DNA of 64,000 nt. Source: Mycobacterium colombiense (lineage in GTDB: Bacteria > Actinomycetota > Actinomycetes > Mycobacteriales > Mycobacteriaceae). The notes beneath the pieces were generated by a model. The model did not search any database. It saw nothing but the letters and a program-made list of their open reading frames with translations, and was not told the origin of the DNA. The stretch's first letter is position 1; every line of letters starts with the position of its first letter. The position numbers were made by a program, and so were the translations under genes. The DNA is taken from positions 1 through 64,000 of the forward strand of contig NZ_MBEI01000035.1 in the NCBI RefSeq assembly GCF_001953985.1, read 5' to 3'. Shown one piece after another: positions 1 through 8,055 of the stretch.

Positions 1-1276
1 GCGGCAGCCGGGGCGGCGGCCGCGGGGGCGGGGGCAGCCGGGGTGGCGGGACGAACACAGGCGGTGGCAGAGCCGGTAGGGCCGGGGCGGCGGGAGGCGG
101 CGGCGCGACGGGGCGCGGCGCGGCCAGCGGCCGCGGCGGTTCGATCTTGGGCTGCGCCTGCACCGGCGGACCGGGATTGAGCGGGGCCGGGGCCGGCGTG
201 GGAGCCGGGGCGACGATGTTTTGGTTGGGACTGGGCCGCAATGCCACGGTCGGGCGAATGCTGATCGCCAACGCGATTTCCAGCGCGACCACCGCGGCGA
301 TGAAGATCACCGCCAACGAGCTGCTGACCAGTAAGAAAGACTTGCGCCGACGCGCGCGTTCGTCGAGACCGATGAGGGTTTTGGCCTCCGCGTCGTCGTC
401 GTCCACCACGGCGCTGTAGGCGACGTTGGTCTTGCCCTTGTCGACATTGGCGGCCAGGGCCGCGATGTGGCTGCGGTATTCGGGCTGATAACCGGGCAGC
501 AGGCCGGGATACTGCCCGGCGAGGACGAGCGGGTCGACCTCGCCGGTGCCGGGATCCAGCGCGTAGGCCAGCGCGGCCGTCGACGACGCGAACAGCGGCG
601 CGTTCGCCGACGCCAGCGCGGCCCCGCGCGCCAGGGCCATCTCCGGCTCGTCGGGCACGGACAACTCGAGCGAGGTCGCGGCTTCCAGCACCGGCTTGAT
701 CAGCGGGACGTCGACGCCGGAACCGACGAGAACCAGCCCTTCGGGGTGCGTTTCGAGCGCCTCGGCGCCGGACGCCATGTCGACGAGTTCGGCTACCGCT
801 TGGTCCTCGTCCTCCGGAAGGACCTGGCGGCGGACCTCCGAGACGGACCCGTCAGCGGTGTCGACGACGGCCAGCGTTGCGCTGTACGGCTCGACGAAGA
901 GCAGCGCGGTGCGCGCGTAGTTGGTGGCGTCGCCGACGGCCTGCGTCAGCGCGGCCGCGGCCATGAAGGCCGAAACCAGCATGACGTTTTCGACCTTGTG
1001 TGAAATCAGGGCATCGCGCAGCATCGCCGCTTCGACGTGATCGGTCCACGTCACACCCGTCGACAGCAGTTGGTAGCCGCCGTCGGTGGCACCTTCCCGG
1101 GTGCCGAGGATCGCCGAGATCACTTCATTGGGCGCGGTGCCGGGCCTGGCGGTGCGCTGGGTGTCGACGTCGAAGTCCTCCTCGTCGACGGTGACCCCGT
1201 CGGCGCTCTCGCCTTCGACCAGCACCATGCGCACTTTCGTCGGCGTCATCGAGACGCCAAGCACGATGCCCACCAC
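1..1276 (-). CDS. Hsp70-like/DUF7159-type membrane protein, proline-rich tail (partial)
   Basis: The gene runs off the left edge, so its C-terminus is missing. It opens with GTG at 1276-1274 or 1273-1271; an in-frame TAA lies immediately upstream (1282-1280), so no earlier start is possible. The N-terminal 240 or so residues are an actin/Hsp70-like nucleotide-binding fold, with the 'IVLGVSM' opening and 'GLVLVGSGVDV' strand shared with the genes at 1521-3581 and 33004-34452. A single transmembrane segment follows (encoded near 270-345), then a proline/alanine-rich tail running to the window edge. I infer an anchored protein with the ATPase-like part inside and a disordered tail outside. No function is known to me for the family. 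Confidence 0.8.
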   Translation of the reverse strand, partial: MVGIVLGVSMTPTKVRMVLVEGESADGVTVDEEDFDVDTQRTARPGTAPNEVISAILGTREGATDGGYQLLSTGVTWTDHVEAAMLRDALISHKVENVMLVSAFMAAAALTQAVGDATNYARTALLFVEPYSATLAVVDTADGSVSEVRRQVLPEDEDQAVAELVDMASGAEALETHPEGLVLVGSGVDVPLIKPVLEAATSLELSVPDEPEMALARGAALASANAPLFASSTAALAYALDPGTGEVDPLVLAGQYPGLLPGYQPEYRSHIAALAANVDKGKTNVAYSAVVDDDDAEAKTLIGLDERARRRKSFLLVSSSLAVIFIAAVVALEIALAISIRPTVALRPSPNQNIVAPAPTPAPAPLNPGPPVQAQPKIEPPRPLAAPRPVAPPPPAAPALPALPPPVFVPPPRLPPPPRPPPRLP

Positions 1277-1520
1277 CGCTTAAGCTCCCCCTGCCCAATT
1301 TGCTGTGCTGCTCGACACGCCCGTCGGCAACACCACTATTTATCGATACCCAGGGATTTCCTGCCACAGCATGGCAAGGGCCGCAAGCCCGCCTACATTG
1401 CTGGGCTGATGAAATTCTGGCGGCTGAGGCGGCATCTTTCAGCCAGCCTCACTACCCCGACCCTACCCGTGTGAGCTCGCAGGGAGTGGCGCGATTGCTG
1501 TGGGTTGGTTGGCAAATCGG

Positions 1521-3581
1521 TTAGTGGTGCCCGCCGCCTCCGCCGCCGCCGCAGCCACCTCCGCCGTGACCGCCGCCGAAGCCGCCACCGCCACCGAAGC
1601 CGCCACCGCTGTGACCGCCACCGAAGCCGCCGCCACCGCCAGGAGCCGGGGCGTGGCCGCCGCCGAAGCCGCCTAGACCACCGCCGCCGCCAGGAGCCGG
1701 GGCGTGGCCGCCGCCGAAGCCGCCACCGGGGAGACCGCCGCCGCCAGGAGCCGGGGCGTGACCACCGCCGAAGCCGCCACCGGGGAGACCGCCGCCGCCA
1801 GGTGCGGGAGCGTGGCCGCCGCCCAGGCCACCGGGACCGCCCGATCCGGGCGTGGGGACGTGGCCGCCACCAGAGCCACCGGGACCGCCCGAACCCGGCG
1901 TGGGAACGTGCCCGCCACCAGAGCCACCGGGACCGCCCGAACCCGGCGTGGGAACGTGCCCGCCACCCGAGCCGCCGGGACCACCGGATCCCGGGGTGGG
2001 AACGTGCCCGCCACTCGAGCCACCCGTACCACCCGACCCAGGTGTCGGGACGTGGCCGCCCGGACCACCCGAACCCGGCGTGGGGACGTGCCCGCCCGGG
2101 CCGTTCTCACCGGGTGTCGGAGAATGGCCGCCGCCGTAATTACCGGGGCCGCTCGGCTTGGGCGGGGTGCCCTCGCTAGGGGGCGTCTGATGCGGCGGCG
2201 ACTGCGGCACGGTGACCTGCGGGGGCTGGGGCAGGTGCACCGGAGGTTGCGGCTGCACCGGCTGGGGGATGGACAGACGCGGCGGGACCGCCAGCATCGG
2301 GGGGTCGACCGGGTCAGGAACCGGAATACGCACGGGCACCGGAACCGGTACCGGGGGAACCACGACGGGAACCGGAACGATCGGCGCGGCGGGCGGTGGA
2401 GGGCGCGCCGGCGGCGGAACCGCGGGTAGCGGCGCGGCGGCCGGCGGGCTCAACGGCTGGAGTGCCGCCGCCGGGGCGGGCAGGCTGATCTTCGATAGCG
2501 GTTCGGACGCCTGCACCGGCGCCGGCGCCGGGGCCTGTTCGGGCACGATGAGGTGCTGGCCCGGGGTGGGCTGCAAGGCAACGGTTCCCGTGGTGCGAAT
2601 GCCGATCGCCAACGCGATCTCGAGCGCCAGCACCGCGCTGATCCCGGCCACCGCCAGCCCGCTGCCGACCAGCAGGACCGGCCGCCGCTTCGGCTGGCTC
2701 TCTTCGGGAAGGAACAGCTTCTCGATCACGACGGTCGGTGAATCGGCGTCGTCGTCCCCCACCGCGCTGTAGGCGAGCTCGTCGTCGCCGGGTTCCTGCC
2801 CGAACGGGACATAGAGGTATTCGGGAAGGGAGTACTGGTCGACCGCGCCGGTGCCCGGGTCCTGCGCATAGGCCAGCGCGGCGGTCGACGAGGCAAACAG
2901 CGGCGCGTTCGCCGACGCCAGTGCCGCCCCGCGGGCCAGCGCCGTCTCCGGCTCCTCGGCCACACTCACGTCGAGGAACGTCGTCGCCTGCAACACCGGC
3001 TTCAGCGGGGCGACGTCGATGCCCGAGCCGACCAAGACCAGGCCGCCCGGCCGGAGTTCCAGCTTCTCCATCCCGGCGACCATCGCGCTGAGTTGCTCGG
3101 CGGCATCGCCGTAGGACTCGGCGTGAATCTGTTGTTTGTAGACGTCCGGGATGGAACCGTCGGACGTCTCGACAACCGCCAGCGTCGCGGTGTCGGGCTC
3201 GACCAGCAGCACGGCGGTGCGCTCGTAACCCATTGCCCCGCCGACGTTTTGCGCCAGCGCCGCCGCGGCCAAAAAGGCCGAGACCAGCATCACGTTGTCG
3301 ATCCGGTGGGCGGCCAGCGCGTCGCGCAGCGCCGCGGCTTCCAGTTGATCCGTCCACGTCACGCCGATCGACGACAGCTCGAGACCGGCGTCGACCGCAC
3401 CCTCGCGGGTGCCCAGGATGGCGGAGATGACTTGATCGGGCCCGGTCGTCGTAGCCGCCTCGTCGACGTCAGCGACGTCGAACGTGTCCTCTTCTACCGT
3501 GGCGCCGTCGGCGTATTCGCCTTCCAGCACGACCATTTGGATCGATGACGGTGACATCGACACCCCGAGCACGATATCCAA
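1521..3581 (-). CDS. Hsp70-like/DUF7159-type membrane protein with Pro/Gly repeat tail
   Basis: 686 residues. The start is TTG at 3581-3579: a GGAGGGG Shine-Dalgarno sits about six bases upstream and the paralogues begin at the same place ('DIVLGVSM'). An open frame extends further upstream to 3842 but covers the dcd 3' end and is rejected. Domains in order: actin/Hsp70-like N-terminal domain (about 1-290), one transmembrane helix (encoded near 2570-2690), a proline-rich stretch, then tandem 'GGHVPTPGSGG' units followed by 'GGGHAPAPGGGG' units, ending in a Gly/His run. The repeats are also visible as DNA repeats at about 1620-2120. The Gly/His end could bind metal, which is only inference. 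It is a paralogue of the gene just before it and of 33004-34452. Confidence 0.82.
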   Translation of the reverse strand: MDIVLGVSMSPSSIQMVVLEGEYADGATVEEDTFDVADVDEAATTTGPDQVISAILGTREGAVDAGLELSSIGVTWTDQLEAAALRDALAAHRIDNVMLVSAFLAAAALAQNVGGAMGYERTAVLLVEPDTATLAVVETSDGSIPDVYKQQIHAESYGDAAEQLSAMVAGMEKLELRPGGLVLVGSGIDVAPLKPVLQATTFLDVSVAEEPETALARGAALASANAPLFASSTAALAYAQDPGTGAVDQYSLPEYLYVPFGQEPGDDELAYSAVGDDDADSPTVVIEKLFLPEESQPKRRPVLLVGSGLAVAGISAVLALEIALAIGIRTTGTVALQPTPGQHLIVPEQAPAPAPVQASEPLSKISLPAPAAALQPLSPPAAAPLPAVPPPARPPPPAAPIVPVPVVVPPVPVPVPVRIPVPDPVDPPMLAVPPRLSIPQPVQPQPPVHLPQPPQVTVPQSPPHQTPPSEGTPPKPSGPGNYGGGHSPTPGENGPGGHVPTPGSGGPGGHVPTPGSGGTGGSSGGHVPTPGSGGPGGSGGGHVPTPGSGGPGGSGGGHVPTPGSGGPGGSGGGHVPTPGSGGPGGLGGGHAPAPGGGGLPGGGFGGGHAPAPGGGGLPGGGFGGGHAPAPGGGGGLGGFGGGHAPAPGGGGGFGGGHSGGGFGGGGGFGGGHGGGGCGGGGGGGHH

Positions 3582-3688
3582 TACAAACCCCTCCAAAGGT
3601 ATTGCGTGATGCGCCATGGCCAGGCGGAGGAAAAAACCATGACTAACTAAGTATCGCGCACGAGGGGAGCGTGAGAGCCCCTCAGAAC

Positions 3689-4261
3689 CTATGTAGTCCG
3701 TATGAAGTTCTGATAGGAGCGCGACGGGGTCGGTCCTCGCTGGCCCTGATACTTCGAACCTACTTGCGTACTGCCGTAAGGATGTTCGGCGGGACTGGTC
3801 AGCCGCAGAATGCACAGCTGACCGATCTTCATGCCCGGCCACAGAGTGATCGGCAGGTTGGCGACGTTGGACAGCTCCAGCGTGATGTGGCCGCTGAAGC
3901 CGGGGTCGATGAACCCGGCGGTCGAGTGCGTCAGCAGGCCCAGGCGGCCCAGCGACGACTTGCCCTCCAGGCGTCCGGCGAGGTCGTCGGGCAGGGTGAT
4001 GAGTTCCAGCGTCGACCCGAGCACGAACTCGCCCGGATGCAGCACGAACGGCTCGCCGGCGTCCGGTTCGACCAGGCTGGTCAACTCGTCCTGTTGCTTG
4101 GCCGGGTCGATGTGGGTGTAGCGGGTGTTGTTGAACACCCGGAACATGCAGTCAAGCCGCACGTCGATGCTGGACGGCTGCACCAGGCCGGCTTCGAATG
4201 GCTCGATGCCCAGCCGCCCGGCGGTGATTTCGCCCCTGAGGTCGCGATCGGAGAGCAGCAC
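3689..4261 (-). CDS. dcd: dCTP deaminase
   Basis: 190 residues, the usual length for Dcd. It deaminates dCTP to dUTP (actinobacterial enzymes may be bifunctional and release dUMP), feeding thymidylate synthesis. Family landmarks include the '[12 protein letters not shown]' opening, '[11 protein letters not shown]' near residue 30, '[11 protein letters not shown]' near 77 and the catalytic '[14 protein letters not shown]' segment near 98, then '[15 protein letters not shown]'. It corresponds to Rv0321. It lies 30 bp downstream of the exported protein gene at 4292-4936, as in M. tuberculosis, and probably shares its transcript. Confidence 0.96.
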   Translation of the reverse strand: MLLSDRDLRGEITAGRLGIEPFEAGLVQPSSIDVRLDCMFRVFNNTRYTHIDPAKQQDELTSLVEPDAGEPFVLHPGEFVLGSTLELITLPDDLAGRLEGKSSLGRLGLLTHSTAGFIDPGFSGHITLELSNVANLPITLWPGMKIGQLCILRLTSPAEHPYGSTQVGSKYQGQRGPTPSRSYQNFIRTT

Positions 4262-4291
4262 GCGACGAGCCTAACTGGCGGCCCTACATGT

Positions 4292-4936
4292 TCAGCGGAG
4301 GTAGACCTCGCTGCCGTCGGGATATCCGCCCCCAGTGGTCGTGACGTGCACGTGGTCATAATGGCCGAGCCGGCTCGGCTGGGCTCCGCCGGGCGTGTAG
4401 TAGACGCCCCGCCAGATCGCGTCCTGGATGCCAAACCGGTTGGCGTTCTGCAGCACGTAGGCGACGATCGCATTGCCCAGCGCGATGCCCTCGTCGGAAC
4501 CCGGGTTGGGAATCATCACGTCGACCGCCAGGCCGAGCGGGTGCCACGGCAACGGATCCGGGCGCACTCCCCCCATCTCGTGGATCTGCGGGAAGTCGGC
4601 GGTGATGCTGCGCGCGACCAGGATCGTCCGGACCTGCATGCCCCGTTCCGGGGCGACGTCGGCGGTCAGGAAACGGGCCCGGGTGTGATACCGCGACGCC
4701 GCGGTGGGCTCGCCGTCGGGGGATCCCTTGATGAGCCGATGCGACGCCGCGGTCACGATTTGCACGCAGCACGGAGGGGTGTCGCTGATAACGGGTTTGG
4801 CCTCGATGTGGGGCGCAGAGGGGTGGACGTCGGCGGACGCCGCGAAGAACACTGCTGCGGGGGCGAGCACCGCTGCCAGGGCCACTGACGGTTTGCGCCG
4901 CTTCCTGGCTAATGCGTGTCGACCCACGCCGTGCAC
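4292..4936 (-). CDS. exported protein with VldE/M15-like C-terminal domain (Rv0320-like)
   Basis: About 214 residues if translation starts at GTG 4936; an ATG at 5023 is an in-frame alternative, but residues before 4936 do not resemble a signal peptide. The N-terminus has arginines/lysines followed by an Ala-rich hydrophobic stretch ('SVALAAVLAPAAVFFAAS'), read as a Sec signal. The C-terminal domain contains 'HPLGLAVDVMIPN' and 'GHYDHVHVTTTGGG', the His/Asp pattern of the ARB_07466-like (M15-like) domain seen in mycobacterial secreted proteins. The substrate is unknown; a wall-associated role is inference. It sits upstream of dcd, matching the Rv0320-Rv0321 pair. Confidence 0.8.
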   Translation of the reverse strand: MHGVGRHALARKRRKPSVALAAVLAPAAVFFAASADVHPSAPHIEAKPVISDTPPCCVQIVTAASHRLIKGSPDGEPTAASRYHTRARFLTADVAPERGMQVRTILVARSITADFPQIHEMGGVRPDPLPWHPLGLAVDVMIPNPGSDEGIALGNAIVAYVLQNANRFGIQDAIWRGVYYTPGGAQPSRLGHYDHVHVTTTGGGYPDGSEVYLR

Positions 4937-5085
4937 ATTACGGTGCAATAACGAAATAATAAATATGAGTATGTGATTTTGTGAAAGGAATAACTCTGAT
5001 TCGGCGCGACCGCGCAGCGCCACGGTCGATGAGCCGTCCTGACCTCGACGGCCGCCGCCGGGTGCTAGCCTTCCTTGGCGACAGT

Positions 5086-5159
5086 GCCGATGTAGTTCAA
5101 TGGCAGAACATCAGCTTCCCAAGCTGAATACGCGGGTTCGATTCCCGTCATCGGCTCCA
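5086..5159 (+). tRNA. tRNA-Gly (anticodon CCC)
   Basis: A 74-base cloverleaf with CCA encoded. The acceptor stem is 5086-5092 with 5149-5155, the discriminator is T5156 and CCA is 5157-5159. The anticodon stem TCAGC/GCTGA encloses the seven-base loop TTCCCAA, giving anticodon CCC at 5118-5120, which reads GGG. The T-arm has the usual GGTTCGATTCC core. Its 3' half is the integration target of the elements that follow: the same sequence recurs at 8926 and 10140. The tRNA stays intact because the element carries an identical 3' end. Confidence 0.95.
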
Positions 5160-5160
5160 C
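5115..5160 (+). repeat. attachment-site repeat 1 (attL, within tRNA-Gly)
   Basis: From the anticodon stem to the base after CCA. It serves as the reference copy for the direct repeats at 8926 and 10140. Confidence 0.88.
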
Positions 5161-5381
5161 GTGTACCAGGCAAAAGCCACCCGCCGCCCCTTAGCGCACC
5201 AGGCGGTCCCGTACGCCGACGCGCCGCGGGACGGGCACACGACGCCAGGTAACTGATGCCGTTTGCGCGATCGGCGCGGCGACAGTTACCGACACCCGAA
5301 CAGTTTCGAGCTCGAATGCTGGGCATTCTCGGCAACATTCCTGTATATGTTGAGTCATGACGCAGAGAGCGGCCGGCAAAC

Positions 5382-5972
5382 GTGGCGTTTGATCAGGGAG
5401 TTTCCGCCGGTGGCGCAACTGACAGCGGAGACTCACTCAATACATCAAAACGATGCCGGGTACGCGTAGATGGCGAAGGTCTGGCATTTGACGTCAAGGT
5501 CGACGACGCGGTTGCTGGTGCCGTTGTTCAGCTGGTGATGGGAGGGGGCCTACCCCCGGCGATGCGTTCGCCCGGGGGCGTCAGCTCCACTGAACCGCAG
5601 CAGCCAGGCTCACCCGCTGACGAACGCCCAGCTGGTCGCCCTGAGCTGACCCTCGGCGAATATCTCGCAGCAACTGAAGCGAAGACAAATGTGGACAAGA
5701 TCGCGGCGGTAGGGGAATACCTCGCTGAGCACAACAGCCAAAGCAGCTTCACGAGCGACGATGTCCGGACACAACTCCTCGCAATCCGCGAAGATGTACC
5801 CGGTAACCTTCCGCGGGATGTGGCAGCAGCCGCCAAGGCGCGCTACATCGCCGAAGATACGACCACGAAGGGCGCCTACTACGTAACTGGCACCGGACGG
5901 GCTGCCATCGCGAACAAATTCCCTAGATTGCCAAGGAAAAGGGCTAGGTCCAAGAAGGCGACCAGCGCTTAG
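5382..5972 (+). CDS. cassette A small partner protein (beta-strand/GGG motif plus wHTH-like domain)
   Basis: 196 residues from GTG 5382. I do not recognise a named family, but it is clearly homologous to the product of 8052-8651. Shared parts are an N-terminal motif, here 'VDGEGLAFDVKVDDAVAG' followed by 'QLVMGGG' (residues 30-56); a Pro-rich variable linker; and a C-terminal helical domain (about 90-180) with 'KTNVDKIAAVGEYLAE', a P-x-N/P turn and a 'YYVTGTGR' beta-wing, resembling a winged helix. The end is Lys/Arg-rich, suggesting nucleic-acid contact. It is followed after 11 bp by the TIR-like gene, so the two should be co-transcribed. A role as sensor or adaptor for the effector is inference. 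Confidence 0.75.
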   Translation: MAFDQGVSAGGATDSGDSLNTSKRCRVRVDGEGLAFDVKVDDAVAGAVVQLVMGGGLPPAMRSPGGVSSTEPQQPGSPADERPAGRPELTLGEYLAATEAKTNVDKIAAVGEYLAEHNSQSSFTSDDVRTQLLAIREDVPGNLPRDVAAAAKARYIAEDTTTKGAYYVTGTGRAAIANKFPRLPRKRARSKKATSA

Positions 5973-5983
5973 GGGACCGTGCC

Positions 5984-6850
5984 TTGACCTCCACCGCTAG
6001 CGGGCCATCATCAGATTCCTTCCCGGCGTCTGTGAGGCTCCAGATGCTTGGAGCCGACAGGCAGGCGCTCGCCCTGGCGCAGATCCAACAAGAGCGAGAG
6101 GGCGACTCATTCGGTCGGGCAGCCTTCCGAGACCTGTATGAGGAACTCGCTCTACCCACACCATCGAACATTGACAACACCTTGCGTTCACTACGCAATA
6201 ACGGATGGGCCATCAACCTATCTGCCCGAGGACGTTGGAGACTGACCCCACTCGGTAAACACGAGTGCGCGACGCTGCTCAAACAGATCGGTGCGAAGTC
6301 AACCAAAGATTTGGAGGGGCTGGTCGGAGGTTCGCTGCTCGGGCAAGTTCGCCACACTGTCGTGCCACCCACGCTCGCACCACTCGAACTTTCGCCCGCA
6401 ATTGCCAACTTCCTTGGGCGCTATGCGTTTGACTCCAATGTGTTTGGAATGACCCGCTTTCCGAGCGATGCCGACGCTGATCCGGTGAAGTCTGCGCTTG
6501 ATGCCGCAAGAGCCGCATGCGCAGGCCGTGGCATGACGTTTCACTTGGCATCTGACCGCGCTATCTCGGATGACCTGTGGCGCAATGTTGCTGGACACAT
6601 GTGGGCGTGCAAGTTTGGGATTGGAATCTTTGAAGATCGAGCCGGACGGGGTCTGAATTACAACTTGTCGATCGAAATTGGCGGCATGATTGCAACCGGC
6701 CGCAGATGTCTTCTTCTGAAGGATAAGTCGATCTCATCGATGCCGACTGATCTGGTAGGCATGATTTATAAGAGCGTCGACCTGGACGACACGAACGGTG
6801 TCAAGAAGGCTGTCGAAGAGTGGATCGATAAGGACCTTCGGCTCCAATAG
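5984..6850 (+). CDS. TIR-like effector with N-terminal winged helix (cassette A)
   Basis: 288 residues from TTG 5984, preceded by AGGGGA at about eight bases. Residues about 40-95 look like a winged helix ending in 'WRLTPLGK', much like the end of the HEPN protein at 7300-8055. Residues about 150-288 resemble the TIR-like/nucleoside-deoxyribosyltransferase-like nucleotide-binding fold: 'MTRFPSDADADPV', an alternating strand-helix pattern, 'GIGIFEDRAGRGLNYNLSIEIG' split across 213-234 with a candidate catalytic Glu231, then 'RCLLLKDKS' and 'PTDLVGMIYK'. Such domains in defence proteins commonly hydrolyse NAD or bind cyclic nucleotides. The activity is inferred, not shown. It is paired with the gene at 5382-5972. 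Confidence 0.72.
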   Translation: MTSTASGPSSDSFPASVRLQMLGADRQALALAQIQQEREGDSFGRAAFRDLYEELALPTPSNIDNTLRSLRNNGWAINLSARGRWRLTPLGKHECATLLKQIGAKSTKDLEGLVGGSLLGQVRHTVVPPTLAPLELSPAIANFLGRYAFDSNVFGMTRFPSDADADPVKSALDAARAACAGRGMTFHLASDRAISDDLWRNVAGHMWACKFGIGIFEDRAGRGLNYNLSIEIGGMIATGRRCLLLKDKSISSMPTDLVGMIYKSVDLDDTNGVKKAVEEWIDKDLRLQ

Positions 6851-6863
6851 CCTTCGTTCAACC

Positions 6864-7118
6864 TCACAGCGGCACAACATTTTCCGCGTGCAGTGGTGCC
6901 GTCAACGCGCCCAAAGCCGCCGTGTTGCCCGAGTGGTTGTCGGTATTGGTCAGATGCGCGTAGACCGTCAGCGTCGTCTTGACGTCCCGGTGCCCATAAG
7001 CTCCGCGATGTCGATGGGCCGGATGCGGGCCGCGAGGCACAAGCTCGCGTACGTATGGCGCAGCGAGTGGAACGACCGGACCCCCCGCCAGTGGCGTCGG
7101 ACAGCCTAAGCAGCACAA
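6864..7118 (-). pseudogene. tyrosine-recombinase C-terminal remnant, frameshifted
   Basis: Only the catalytic C-terminal part of a phage-type integrase remains. One minus-strand frame reads a box-II-like 'FHSLRHTYASLCLAA', and the adjacent frame continues with 'GHRDVKTTLTVYAHLTN', which carries the catalytic Tyr, so the two halves are split by a frameshift near 7005-7015. The DNA-binding N-terminal domain is absent. The stop at 6864-6866 lies 14 bases from the end of the TIR-like gene, so this fragment separates the two convergent cassettes. The rest of the gap (7119-7299) shows nothing I can assign. Confidence 0.72.
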
Positions 7119-7299
7119 GCGACCACACGGCGAGGTGCGAGGTTACGCACAGGACAAAGTTGCCGACTAAGACGTTCAGGGCGGGGGTTACCAGCACCCG
7201 GCGCTCCCGCCCTGGCCGCCTAGCCACCTGCCACAACCCGAGCTGCCCGCGCAGCGGGCACGCGGCAAGGCGATCCAAGCGCAGCGAGTAACGGAGACC

Positions 7300-8055
7300 T
7301 CAGAGGAGGCTGGTTTCAACCTCGGCGGTGCCGAGTGGCGAGAGTCTCACCGAACCGTCTGCGGCGTACTCGATCCACTTCTTGGCGTGCAACGCCTTTA
7401 GCACCCGCGCCTTGTAGTTGCTCAGCTTCTGCTTCTCTAGCTCCAGCCAATCGCCGAGCACCTTGTCTTGGACGGGGCCGGTGGTCGAATACAACAGCAC
7501 CAAGGTCTTGTCAGCCAACGACATCTCTGTCTTGAGAATGCGCTTCTTGCCCCCGACCTCCCAAATCAATGGAGTCGTACGCTCAACCAGGGCATCGACG
7601 GTCGCAGTCGCTTCGGCAACGGTGAGGCCGTGAAAGATTCGCACAAGTTCCGCCATGACCCATTGCGCTGAGTGCAGGACATACTCCGCATCCATGTGGT
7701 TGGAGTCCACGTCACCGCCAACGTGCCCGACACCTCGGTTATTGCGCACCTCATACAGCGCAACCAAGATTCGCGGAATCGTGATCCGCACCGAACGCGG
7801 AAACGTTGTCGCCAACTGTTCCAACGATTCGCAGGAGCGTTTCATGTTCGACGGCTTGGTCGCTGACGCCGGGTAGGTCCCGCTCCCATACCCATCCAAA
7901 ATGGCATAGACGACTTCGCTAAAGCGACCACCGTCAAGTTCGCTTGCTTCCCAATGGTTTTCGCGGTAATTCTTCGTGATCTTGTCGAACTCAGTGAACA
8001 ACTCGTCGCGAAGTCCCTGTGGGATGTTCTGCAAAGCCTTGCTGCGGTCGATCAC
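7300..8055 (-). CDS. HEPN-domain effector with C-terminal winged helix (cassette B)
   Basis: 251 residues from GTG 8055, whose GTGA overlaps the stop of the preceding gene; this coupled start is preferred to the ATG at 8103. Residues about 90-165 are helical and carry 'RNNRGVGH' (Arg104 to His111), matching the R-N-x(4-6)-H motif of HEPN ribonucleases. Residues about 178-251 look like a winged helix ending 'VRLSPLGTAE', close to the equivalent 'WRLTPLGK' of the TIR-like protein. HEPN proteins in defence and toxin systems cleave RNA; that function is inferred. It is convergent to cassette A, with which it shares partner-protein ancestry. Confidence 0.75.
   Translation of the reverse strand: MIDRSKALQNIPQGLRDELFTEFDKITKNYRENHWEASELDGGRFSEVVYAILDGYGSGTYPASATKPSNMKRSCESLEQLATTFPRSVRITIPRILVALYEVRNNRGVGHVGGDVDSNHMDAEYVLHSAQWVMAELVRIFHGLTVAEATATVDALVERTTPLIWEVGGKKRILKTEMSLADKTLVLLYSTTGPVQDKVLGDWLELEKQKLSNYKARVLKALHAKKWIEYAADGSVRLSPLGTAEVETSLL

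Noticed and set aside
1600..2120. CRISPR-like array in the repeated DNA of the Hsp70-like tail
   Set aside because: The units are contiguous in-frame coding repeats without unique spacers.
5111..5338. Minus-strand open frame ending 'GADDGNRTRVFSLGS' over the tRNA
   Set aside because: It is the tRNA-Gly gene and its repeat read backwards; the same peptide appears at 10100-10303 over the third repeat. A well-known false annotation.
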